This document shows positions 39,881-47,900 of a DNA stretch of 53,844 nt, in pieces. Position 1 is the stretch's first letter; each line of letters starts with the position of its first letter. Source of the DNA: a virus. Made by a program: the position numbers and the translations under genes. Below the pieces are notes generated by a model. That model was not told where the DNA came from and searched no databases. It saw only the letters and a list, made by a program, of their open reading frames with translations. The stretch lies in IMG/VR virus record IMGVR_UViG_3300032092_000043, positions 1-53,844 of that record. One strand, 5' to 3'.

Positions 39881-40762
39881 ATGAATACAGCATCAAACCC
39901 CTTCGGTGACATGGCAGACGACTTGGGTGCAATTTACGCATCTACACCCGTTGCCCGCGCCACCAACGAAGTGACTTATTTTGAGCAAGATTGCCCCAAG
40001 TGCAGCGGCACTGGAACCTACATGGGTTACAGCCGCTACGGCATGCATTGCTTTACATGTAAAGGCAAAGGAAAGCTGTCCTTTAAAACTTCCCCCGCCA
40101 CCCGTGCTAAGGCAAAAGCCAGTGCACAACGTCGTGCAGCCGCTAAGGTTGACGCGCAAGCCGCTAAGGTTGCAGAGTGGAAAGCTGCTAATCCAGCCGA
40201 GGCTGCATGGGTGGACTCAAGCGCAGAGCGTTTTGAGTTTGCCCGCGCCATGCTCGAGGCCCTCAACAAGTATGGCCACCTCACAGAAAAGCAGATGGCC
40301 ACAGTGCAGCGCCTGACGGCCCAAGATGCAGAGCGTAAGGCCGCCCGCGTTGTCGCGCAAGCAGCACGAGCTGAGTCAGCCCCTGTGGTGTCCGTCGAGG
40401 CCATCGAGGTTGCATTCAACAACGCCAAAGAGTCTGGCGTGAAGTTCCCTAAGCTGCGCCTTGACACCTTTGTCTTCAGCCCTGCTGGTGAGAACAGTAA
40501 AAATGTTGGCGCGATTTATATCAAGTCCAAGGGCGATGGCGTGTATTTGGGCAAGGTCATGGGTGGCCGCCTTTTCACCTCACGCGACTGCACCACAGAG
40601 GCCGCAGCGCGCATTACAGCCGTAGCAAGCGATCCTAAGCAAGCCGCAGTAGCTTACGGTATGAAATTTGGTGCTTGCTCGGTCTGTGGTCGCCAGTTGA
40701 CCGATAGCGATAGCGTCGCTCGTGGTATTGGACCCATCTGCGCAGAGAACTACGGCTTCTAA
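39881..40762 (+). CDS. DnaJ-type zinc-finger and DUF6011-like protein
   Basis: Product of 293 residues under its own promoter (P2). Residues 38-64 carry C-x2-C-x-G-x-G and C-x2-C-x-G-x-G units (CPKCSGTGTY, CFTCKGKGKL), a DnaJ-like zinc site without a J domain. A basic Ala/Lys helix follows (about 70-110). The C-terminal segment (260-293) reads CSVCGRQLTDSDSVARGIG and then P-I-C, the signature of DUF6011. A strand-rich block (YIKSKGDGVYLGKVMGG) lies between. Such combined proteins occur in phage early regions; the role is unknown, possibly RNA or nucleic-acid binding. Confidence 0.65.
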   Translation: MNTASNPFGDMADDLGAIYASTPVARATNEVTYFEQDCPKCSGTGTYMGYSRYGMHCFTCKGKGKLSFKTSPATRAKAKASAQRRAAAKVDAQAAKVAEWKAANPAEAAWVDSSAERFEFARAMLEALNKYGHLTEKQMATVQRLTAQDAERKAARVVAQAARAESAPVVSVEAIEVAFNNAKESGVKFPKLRLDTFVFSPAGENSKNVGAIYIKSKGDGVYLGKVMGGRLFTSRDCTTEAAARITAVASDPKQAAVAYGMKFGACSVCGRQLTDSDSVARGIGPICAENYGF

Positions 40763-40797
40763 GGGTAAGTCCTTAGAAAATATTTTTGCAAAGGGGG

Positions 40798-40858
40798 TTG
40801 ACCTTCCCTTTGTTTAAGTTACAATTACACCACTGACACAGCAAATCCGCATAGTCAG
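40798..40858 (+). promoter_or_regulatory. Early promoter P3 with 5'-end stem-loop
   Basis: TTGACC (40798-40803), 16 bases, TACAAT (40820-40825), five bases, then CACTG. CTGAC (40833-40837) pairs with GTCAG (40854-40858), with an ACA/ATA inner loop and a GC/GC pair, the same structure as P1. Confidence 0.75.
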
Positions 40859-40879
40859 GTAACAGCGAAGGAAAGCGAA

Positions 40880-41350
40880 ATGAAATATCAATACAACGAT
40901 GGAGGCCGAGAGGCCGCAGGCTACAAAGGCACAGCAGGTGACTGCGTGGCTCGTGCAATTGCAATCGCCTCTGGCTTGCCATACGCAGAGGTGTACGCAA
41001 CCCTTGCCAGTGGGACTGGAAGTCAGCCAGCAGGCAAGCGCGGTAAGCGCTCTGCATCCGCCCGCAGTGGCATCAGCGTCAAGCGCAAATGGTTCAAGGA
41101 CTACATGGCCTCCATTGGCTTCGTATGGACTCCCACAATGGGCATTGGCACTGGGTGCAAAGTCCACCTTCATGATGGCGAACTGCCTATGGGCAACTTG
41201 GTGGTGTCGGTCAGCAAGCACTACACCTCTGTGATTGATGGCGTAATTCACGACACTTGGGATCCACAGCGCGAAACGTATTGGGCAAGTTCCGATGGTA
41301 TAGGGCACGTTTCTCGCAGATGTGTTTACGGGTACTGGGCCAAGGCATAA
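40880..41350 (+). CDS. Putative papain-like cysteine peptidase of the early region
   Basis: Product of 156 residues. A small cysteine-peptidase-like layout: GTAGDCVARAIAIASGLPY with candidate nucleophile C22 at a helix start, and NLVVSVSKHYTSVIDGVIHDTW with H114 and an acidic partner (D125 or D128) on strands. These fit a papain-like or NlpC-like fold but no substrate is known. A basic insertion (GKRGKRSASARSG) lies between. It has its own promoter (P3) and ends before a GC stem-loop. An early protease could alter host proteins (inference). Confidence 0.5.
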   Translation: MKYQYNDGGREAAGYKGTAGDCVARAIAIASGLPYAEVYATLASGTGSQPAGKRGKRSASARSGISVKRKWFKDYMASIGFVWTPTMGIGTGCKVHLHDGELPMGNLVVSVSKHYTSVIDGVIHDTWDPQRETYWASSDGIGHVSRRCVYGYWAKA

Positions 41351-41356
41351 AGTGAA

Positions 41357-41372
41357 GGGGGCTACGGCCCCC
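41357..41372 (+). other. Intergenic stem-loop H2 (GGGGGC-TACG-GCCCCC)
   Basis: Perfect 6-bp stem with a TACG loop. Followed by ATTAAAAGCGAATC, without a T run. Sequence and setting match H1 at 38584-38599. Confidence 0.75.
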
Positions 41373-41405
41373 ATTAAAAGCGAATCAAAACCGAAAGGAA
41401 ATAAA

Positions 41406-41654
41406 ATGTCATACATAGCAGAAATTGAAACCCGCGTGGCAGGCATACCCTGCATCATTGGCGTGATCGAGTACGAGAGCACCGCAGGGTCCTACGACTA
41501 CAACGCCCCCAGCGATTGGGACTACCACGGCTACAGCGAGAGCGAGTGGGAGGTCTGTGACCGTCGTGGCCGCCCCGCCCCATGGTTGGCCAAGAAGCTC
41601 ACCGACGAGGACGAGGCGAAGATCGAAAAAAAAATTGAGAAATATTTTAAATAA
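41406..41654 (+). CDS. Small acidic early protein, unknown
   Basis: Product of 82 residues from ATG 41406 (GAAAGGAAATAAA upstream; the longer in-frame form would run through the stem-loop). Strand-rich start (AEIETRVAGIPCIIGVIEYE), aromatic middle (DWDYHGYSESEWEVCDRRGRP), charged helical end. Such proteins are common in phage early regions; no function known. Confidence 0.5.
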   Translation: MSYIAEIETRVAGIPCIIGVIEYESTAGSYDYNAPSDWDYHGYSESEWEVCDRRGRPAPWLAKKLTDEDEAKIEKKIEKYFK

Positions 41655-41657
41655 GTC

Positions 41658-41705
41658 TTTACAGCCCTCAAATTTAACTTATAATTAAACCACTGCATCC
41701 CGCAG
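41658..41705 (+). promoter_or_regulatory. Early promoter P4 with 5'-end stem-loop
   Basis: TTTACA (41658-41663), 16 bases, consensus TATAAT (41680-41685), five bases, then CACTG. CTGC (41693-41696)/GCAG (41702-41705) with an ATCCC loop. No terminator is seen before the terminase genes, so it may feed packaging genes. Confidence 0.78.
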
Positions 41706-41728
41706 GCAACACAGAAAAGGACAGCGAC

Positions 41729-41857
41729 ATGACACAGCAAGAATTCAACCGATTGGTCACGCTGGACATCCAGCGTTTGGTGGCCAAGGCCCAAGCAGAG
41801 TACGAGGCCGAAGTGGCCGAGGAGGAGACAACAGAGGACAGCGAGTCCGCAGAATGA
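41729..41857 (+). CDS. 42-residue acidic early protein
   Basis: Helical start (QQEFNRLVTLDIQRLVAKAQ) and a very acidic tail (EAEVAEEETTEDSESAE). First gene after P4, with AAAAGGACAGCGAC before the ATG. ATGA-coupled to the next gene. Charge pattern suggests a nucleic-acid mimic or linker, without proof. Confidence 0.5.
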   Translation: MTQQEFNRLVTLDIQRLVAKAQAEYEAEVAEEETTEDSESAE

Positions 41858-42069
41858 GCGATCTGCCCACCTTCAGCGTGCATGAGCATATGGTCACCTA
41901 CGAAAACCCGAAGGTGATTATTGACGGCCTTGTGTTGTATCGCGAGGCCACCATTGAGATCGATAGCAGCCACATGGGGCAAGAATTCTTGCTTCGCTTG
42001 ATGTACCACATGGGCGAGGGCCATATCCGCGTGAAGGTGGCCAAACTCAAGGAAAAAACAAATGATTGA
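41854..42069 (+). CDS. Small early protein with LYREA motif
   Basis: Product of 71 residues. IDGLVLYREATIEIDSS recalls the protein at 11315 (GIVLYREATRIMEDG), so they may share an ancestral strand unit. The rest is strand-rich. It overlaps the next gene by 8 bases. Function unknown. Confidence 0.5.
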   Translation: MSDLPTFSVHEHMVTYENPKVIIDGLVLYREATIEIDSSHMGQEFLLRLMYHMGEGHIRVKVAKLKEKTND

Positions 42070-42289
42070 CAAAATCATTGTCAGCGTGGTGTTGGGCGCG
42101 GTGGGGTTCAGCGGGCTATTCCCTGACCTGCCTCAGCCCCTTACGCCAAGACAGTTGCAGCAGAAGGCAAAAGAGGCGTCAAAGGGCGCGGTTTGCGAGA
42201 AGAAGAAGCAAAGCGAAAAGGTGAAACGGTTATGCAAGCGATGGGGGTATGAGCCAAATGAAGTCAGATTTACCAAACAAAAAACCTGA
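42062..42289 (+). CDS. Small basic protein with hydrophobic N-terminus
   Basis: Product of 75 residues. Residues about 5-20 (IIVSVVLGAVGFSGLF) form a short hydrophobic segment or signal-like anchor; the rest is basic and Cys-containing (GAVCEKKKQSEKVKRLCKRWG). It could be a secreted or membrane-anchored basic peptide. The end overlaps the 42-residue membrane protein in another frame. Confidence 0.5.
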   Translation: MIDKIIVSVVLGAVGFSGLFPDLPQPLTPRQLQQKAKEASKGAVCEKKKQSEKVKRLCKRWGYEPNEVRFTKQKT

Positions 42290-42377
42290 AGAGTCGTTGT
42301 CAGATAAGCTGCTTATTGGTACAATGTTTATTGTGTTTTTGATCGTGATGTGTATGCTGCCAGACATCATGCATTAA
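42249..42377 (+). CDS. 42-residue single-span membrane protein
   Basis: Reads MSQMKSDLPNKKPEES, then a membrane segment LLIGTMFIVFLIVMCMLP (about 22-39) and a short tail. It starts inside the previous gene (ATG 42249, GGGGG just upstream) and runs 88 bases beyond it, so the frame is not a mere shadow. Charge bias and position suggest a real micropeptide; expression is unproven. Confidence 0.45.
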   Translation: MSQMKSDLPNKKPEESLSDKLLIGTMFIVFLIVMCMLPDIMH

Positions 42378-42512
42378 GCGAATCAAAACCGAATTGGTTA
42401 CCAGTGAAAGCTGGGTCCAAAATCAACATATAGCGATCCGAAAGCGAAGAGAAACCGAATCGGTTTCGACCAGCACATGCGGCTGGGATCACAAAACAAA
42501 ACGGAGAGCCAT
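42378..42512. promoter_or_regulatory. Non-coding region with ACCGAATCGGT-type palindromes before the packaging genes
   Basis: GAAACCGAATCGGTTTC (42451-42467) is a perfect 17-base palindrome around a central A; ACCGAATTGGT (42388-42398) is a one-base variant; a third variant (A-G-CGAATCGGT) lies at 42740-42750. AAGCGAATCAAAACCGAA at 42376-42393 repeats 41378-41395. These are the same units as in the origin, so a shared binding protein, a late-gene switch or a packaging site is possible. Confidence 0.55.
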
Positions 42513-42740
42513 ATGGCAAAACGCATTTATATCGTCTACGGCAGCCAAGAAGGCACGCGCCTCGTTAAGGCTAGTTTGCGTCAGCAAGCCCTGAACCACG
42601 TTGCAAGCACTGAGTTTAATATTCGCGTCGCAACGCAGGATGACTTGGTTGAGCAGATCACGGCAGGCACAAAGATTGAGCAGTACCGCGCCCCTGAGCA
42701 GCAAGAGCTGATCGAGGACAGCGAGTCACCCGCAAATTAA
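42513..42740 (+). CDS. Small protein before terS, unknown
   Basis: Product of 75 residues from ATG 42513 (GGAGAG at 42502-42507). Alpha/beta layout (KRIYIVYGSQEGTRLVKAS, FNIRVATQDDLVEQITAGT). The YGSQEG loop resembles a nucleotide-binding turn but the rest of such a fold is missing. Acidic end. Function unknown. Confidence 0.5.
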   Translation: MAKRIYIVYGSQEGTRLVKASLRQQALNHVASTEFNIRVATQDDLVEQITAGTKIEQYRAPEQQELIEDSESPAN

Positions 42741-42789
42741 GCGAATCGGTTACCATTGCCTCATCGACATACGGACGAGGACTAAGGTC

Positions 42790-43392
42790 ATGCCAGAAAC
42801 CGCCGCAAAGCCATCAAAACGAGCTACAGCAGCCCCAAAGCCCAAAGCTAAGGCCAAGGGAGCTGCCACGCCGCGCAAAGCCCTAGAAGCCCCAAAGAAG
42901 ACAAGCAAGTCAACCTACACCAAGCAGATAGCTGACATCATCTGTATACGGCTATCAGAGGGTGAGAGCTTGAAGGAGATCGTAAGGTCAGAGGGGATGC
43001 CAGATAGGGCGACGGTTTATCGTTGGTTGTTGGAGCAGCCTGTTTTCTGCGACATGTACACACGCGCACGAGAAGAGCAGGCCGACACGCTGGCCGACGA
43101 AATCATTGCAATTGCTGATGAGTCCCCTGCGATCAACGAGTTCCGCGACAAGCACGGCGACGTGATAGACATCAAGATCGACTCTGGATATGTGGCCTAC
43201 CAAAAGCAGCGCATTGAGGCCCGCAAGTGGACGGCCATGAAGCTTAAGCCTAGGAAGTACGGCGACAAGCTCGAGCTGGCTGGCGACCCCAACAACCCCA
43301 TGAAAGTCGAGATCCAGTCCGAGGCTGACACCTACCTTGCGGCCCTCTTAAAGAACATAGAGCTAAATAAGCAGGTCGCCGCGAATGAGTGA
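42790..43392 (+). CDS. terS: Terminase small subunit
   Basis: Product of 200 residues. The first 40 are a basic Lys/Ala/Pro arm. Residues about 45-82 are a helix-turn-helix (IADIICIRLSEGESLKEIV and MPDRATVYRWLLE), then helices (YTRAREEQADTLADEIIAIAD) and the KWTAMKLKPRKYGDK block typical of this family. It recognises the packaging site and hands DNA to TerL. The end overlaps TerL by 8 bases. Near-palindromes just upstream (42388-42750) are candidate sites. Confidence 0.82.
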   Translation: MPETAAKPSKRATAAPKPKAKAKGAATPRKALEAPKKTSKSTYTKQIADIICIRLSEGESLKEIVRSEGMPDRATVYRWLLEQPVFCDMYTRAREEQADTLADEIIAIADESPAINEFRDKHGDVIDIKIDSGYVAYQKQRIEARKWTAMKLKPRKYGDKLELAGDPNNPMKVEIQSEADTYLAALLKNIELNKQVAANE

Positions 43393-44803
43393 CATAGCCG
43401 AGATCGTGGCTGACCCAGAGACGCAGAGGCATCTAGCGCTGGCCAGCCCCGAGTATCGGTTAGCGTGGGCATGGCGTATGAGCTGGTTCAAGACCCAGCA
43501 CGTCCATCAGACCCTGCCCCCCGGCGAGTGGTGGTCCATCTGGCTGATGCTGGCTGGCCGTGGCGCTGGCAAGACCCGTACAGCAGCCGAGCAGATCGCG
43601 TGGTGGGCCTATGAGAACCCTAGCACGCGCTGGCTGGTGGCCGCCCCAACGAGCGCTGACGTTAGGGCCACATGCTTTGAGGGCGACAGCGGCCTGATCA
43701 CCGTCATCCCCAAGTCGCTGGTGGCCGACTACAACAAGACCGCGCACGAGCTGCGCCTGACAAATGGCAGCCTGATCAAGGGCATCCCCGCATCGGAGCC
43801 TGAGCGCTTCAGGGGGCCGCAGTTCCACGGTGGCTGGTGCGACGAGCTGGCCGCGTGGGATTACATCCAAGAGGCGTGGGACCAAATTCAATTCGGCATG
43901 CGCCTTGGTAAGCGCACCCGCATGATTTGCACGACCACCCCGCGACCGAAAGACCTGATCATTGAGTTGATGGGCCGCGAGGGCGACGACGTGGTGATGA
44001 CCACCGCCTCGACCTATGCCAACCTTGGCAACCTGTCCGAAAACTTTAGGAAGCAGATCCTTGCCTATGAGGGGACCAAGCTCGGGAGGCAGGAAATCTA
44101 CGCAGAGATCATCGACCCCGAGGAGGGCGGCATCGTCAAGCGCGACATGTTCAAGCTCTGGTCAGCAGGCCAGCCCTTCCCCAAGTTCGAGTACATCTTG
44201 CAAAGTTACGACGTGGCTACCTCAGAGAAGGCCCAGAACGACCCGACGGCCTGCATCACGTTCGGCGTGTTCAAGCCGCAGGACGGCCCCATGTCGGCCA
44301 TGATCATCGACTGTTGGCAGGAGCGCATGATGTACCCTGACCTGCGCCCCAAGGTGATCGAGGAGTACGAGACCGTCTTTGGTGAGGGCAAGGACCGCAA
44401 GCGCGTCGACCTGCTGCTGATCGAGGACAAGAGCGCGGGCATCAGCCTGATACAAGACCTGCAACGCGCCCACCTGCCTGTGAGGGCCTACAACCCCGGG
44501 AGAGCCGACAAGCTCCAACGCCTCAACATTGTGTCCAACATCATCGCCCGTGGCCGTGTGTGGATACCCGAAAGCGACAACCGCAAGGGCTACGTCAAGG
44601 ACTGGGCCGAGGGGTTCGTCAGCCAGATCTGCTCCTTTCCCGAGACCACGCACGACGACCTCGTGGACGCCTGCACGCAGGCCCTGCGCTACCTGCGTGA
44701 CGCTGGGTGGCTTGACATCGACCCGCCGCCTGACGACACATGGGACGAGGACGATTACGCCGACACTGGCCGCACAAGAAAGGTGAACCCCTATGCAGTC
44801 TGA
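43385..44803 (+). CDS. terL: Terminase large subunit (ATPase and nuclease)
   Basis: Product of 472 residues. Walker A is AGRGAGKT (57-64), Walker B lies in FHGGWCDELAAWD (D153-E154), and a coupling motif CTTTPRP follows. The C-terminal RNase H-like nuclease shows QSYDVATSE, LLLIEDKSAG and a final DDLVDACTQALRYL with catalytic acids. It pumps DNA into the head and cuts it. Long reverse-strand frames here come from codon bias only. Ends 11 bases into the next gene. Confidence 0.95.
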   Translation: MSDIAEIVADPETQRHLALASPEYRLAWAWRMSWFKTQHVHQTLPPGEWWSIWLMLAGRGAGKTRTAAEQIAWWAYENPSTRWLVAAPTSADVRATCFEGDSGLITVIPKSLVADYNKTAHELRLTNGSLIKGIPASEPERFRGPQFHGGWCDELAAWDYIQEAWDQIQFGMRLGKRTRMICTTTPRPKDLIIELMGREGDDVVMTTASTYANLGNLSENFRKQILAYEGTKLGRQEIYAEIIDPEEGGIVKRDMFKLWSAGQPFPKFEYILQSYDVATSEKAQNDPTACITFGVFKPQDGPMSAMIIDCWQERMMYPDLRPKVIEEYETVFGEGKDRKRVDLLLIEDKSAGISLIQDLQRAHLPVRAYNPGRADKLQRLNIVSNIIARGRVWIPESDNRKGYVKDWAEGFVSQICSFPETTHDDLVDACTQALRYLRDAGWLDIDPPPDDTWDEDDYADTGRTRKVNPYAV

Positions 44804-44975
44804 CCAACCCGCCAAGATAGAGATGTGCGCCAACCGCTTTGAGTTGATAAGCTCATGGGGTGAGCCTGTCGACAAGGCGTGGGCGCGTGACATGTTCGAG
44901 CGCTGGCTAAATCAACGGGTGGACTTGACAGATGCCAGCGTTTATGATGACTTAATTCCAGCAAAAGGTAAATAA
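44793..44975 (+). CDS. Small protein between terL and the large multidomain gene
   Basis: Product of 60 residues (CANRFELISSWGEPVDKAWARDM, ERWLNQRVDLTDASVYDDLIP). Two helices with Trp. Overlaps the TerL stop by 11 bases. No motif; possibly a packaging accessory. Confidence 0.5.
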   Translation: MQSDQPAKIEMCANRFELISSWGEPVDKAWARDMFERWLNQRVDLTDASVYDDLIPAKGK

Positions 44976-44977
44976 GC

Positions 44978-47900
44978 ATGCCCAGCTACATAAATTCCAT
45001 CAAGCCGATTAAGCAAATTGATTTACCAAAGCTAAAGCTAATTGAAACCGATTCGGTTCCAAAGAAGAGCCAGTCCCTCCGAGAGTGGGCCATGGCTGGT
45101 GGTGGCGTCCCTGAATCGCACAAGGACCGGGCCGACGTCTGGCACAAGAAGGCGCACAACTACGCCAAGGGCGGCGCGGTCAATATGCAAAAGGGCGGCA
45201 AGATGGGTGTGGGCATGAAGATTGCCGACGTTGTAGCCGACGCCAGCAAGCAGGCTGACGAGATCCTTGCAGCCAAGAAGGCTGGCAAGCTGGACGATGC
45301 CATGAAGTCCAAGCAAGCGCCCATGACGACGCCCCAAGGCACTGGCCTGCCGTTGATGCCCCGCACCCAAGGCATGTACACCCAAGGCGTCAAGCAAGAG
45401 GACCTGCCCCGCATGACCAAGGTGGATAAGGCCCGCGCCGAGGGTAAGTCGCCTGCATACACCGAGCGCATGCAGGACCTGCTCGACAGCCCCACCGCCC
45501 GCAAGAAGATCGACAAGCTGATCAACAAGGGCAAAGACCTGAACATGACCGAGTGGTACGGCACTGAGCCTTTGCGTCAGGTGGCCATGGACTTGGGCCT
45601 GTCGCCCGAGAAATACAAAGAATTCCTTGCGCAGATGGCCAGTGCCAGTCAGCGCAACCCGGTGGACCAGCAAAACAAGATGGGCAGCTACCTGTGGTAC
45701 TTGAGCCAGACGGACCAGTTGCCCGATGATGCGTTTCTGCTGACCAACAAGATCAAGAAGGACCCGTCGCTCAGGCCCGAGGGCACGGCCATTGAACTGC
45801 CAGAAGGCTACGGCTCGCTGGCGCAGGGTGACATCTTTAAACGTGGCAAGCAGATCGCATCGGGTGACATCATGGGCGCACTGCCCCCAGACAAGAAGCT
45901 GGGCACGTTCTACCGCAACTACCTCGGCAACCTCAAGCCCGTCACGGTGGACGTCAACGCAGTGCGTGGCCCCATCATCGAGCGCGGCGATCCCCGCTGG
46001 CTGTCGTCTAAGCTGGTCGAGAAGGACGACGAGGGCAACGTGATTGCCACCCACTTCCCCCGCAAGGACGTGGCCGAGGGCCGCATGTCGCTGAAGGAGG
46101 CCAAAGAGCGCCCCGGCTTCTGGGAGGCTGCGCCGTCTGGGTCCGAGTACGCAGGCTTTGAGGACCTGTGGCAACGCGGGGCCAAGCGCCACGGCGTTGA
46201 GCCAGCAGAGGCCCAAGCGCTGGGCTGGTATGGCTCTGCTGACGTCACCGCGCTCAAGACCAAGCCTGAGCTGTACATCGACAACCTCGAGCGCATGATC
46301 AAGCGCACCGCCGAGGAGACGGGCCAAAGCCCGCTCAAGGTGATGGAGGAGGTCATCAGGGGCAAGGGCTACCTGTACAAAGAGGGTGGAGCGGTCCAGC
46401 ACTTTGATGGTGGCGGTATGGCAGCCGCAGACTTCGTTGGGGCAGAAGACGACGGCGGCAGCCTTGACAAGGCCAAGCTGATGACCAAGATCCTTGCGGA
46501 CATGGCCAAGAAGCAGGGAAGCCAAGAGGTGGACAGCTTAAAAAAGCCCCGCGCACTCACGGACCTGCTTAACCGTGGAGTGCTGGCAAACAACCCAATA
46601 AGCGCAGGCGTGGATCTTTTTAACATGGGCCTTGGTGCATTTGGCATGGGCAGCGATAAGCCGTTTCTTGGGTCCGAGCACCTCAAGGGCTTGATGGACA
46701 AATACAACATTACGTCTGGCGAAGAACGCCCAATGATGGAGACCGCGTTGAGCTTTGCAAGCCCCGCAGGTATGGTCAAAGGTGCGGTGAAAGCAACAGA
46801 CGCCGCTAAGAAAGCTCCTGAGTTGGTCAAAAAAGCCTCGGATGCTTTAACTTCAAGTAAGATAATTCCTCTGGCCACAGAGGCGAAGACTGCGCAAGCA
46901 GGGAAACCAACAGGAGCTGCATATGCAACAAGACAAGAAGGGCCGTTCTTCCGAGTCAGCCCAACAACACTTAACGTCAGTACGGCAAAGAGTCGCGGAA
47001 TTAGAGAAGCGGATGAACTTCAAGGCCAAGCCCCTGTCGGAGGAACAACAGGACAGGTTGGAGGCGAACTTCCGACGCGCATCGCAGATGAAGAGGTGGC
47101 CCGAATAATCGCTGACCCAGTCGCGAACGAGCCACTAAACATTGCAAAAAGATATACTCAAGAAACGCAAGGCACTGACTTTGTCTTGCCTGAAATCCCC
47201 GAGAGTTCCTTAGTTAAGCAGTCGGCCATTGGCCGCACGCACCAAATCGCCGTCGAGGGTGCGCCTGAATACAAGACAGCGGTCTTCGATGCTTACGTTA
47301 AGCAGATGCCCGAAGTGCTTGAGCAGGCAGGAGCTAAGAACTACGACGACCTTATGGAGAAGGCTTACCGCCAACTTGCAAAGGAAACCGACGCGCAGTT
47401 CCAAGCACTGCCCTACAACTTCTCGTATCACCGCGCTGGTGAGGGCAACTACAACTCCAGCAAGGAGATGGCCGCCGACGTGCATGGCAACAAGCACCTG
47501 TACGTCTTTCAAGGCGGCGACCCCCACGACTTCCTGAACCGCGTTGACCCAAACACTGGCTTAAACGAGAACGAAAAGTTTCGCGCCGTTCACGATTTGC
47601 TTGGCCACGCCATCTACGGTAACCAATTTGGACCAAAGGGCGAAGAGACCGCGTGGGCCATCCACAGCCAGATGTACAGCCCGCTTGCTCGTTTGGCCAT
47701 GACGGCTGAGACTCGCGGCCAAAACTCAATGGTCAACTACAGCCCACTAAACGCAAACCTCAAGGCTGAGATTGCCAAGTACGACAGTATGGCCGACGAG
47801 GCACGCAGAAGGGGCGACAAGGCCCTTTTAGGCGAGATTAACGCAGCCAAGCGCCAAGCGTACTCAGGGTTCCAATATGCGCCCCAGAAGGCTGTATTGT

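Noticed and set aside
42297-42325. TTGTCA-N17-TACAAT as a late promoter
   Set aside because: It lies inside a probable 42-codon gene and lacks the CACTG element of P1-P4; kept only as a weak possibility.
45038-46525. Long reverse-strand reading frame (495 codons) opposite the large protein
   Set aside because: It is a shadow of strong third-position GC bias; no ribosome site, and the forward frame has clear domains.
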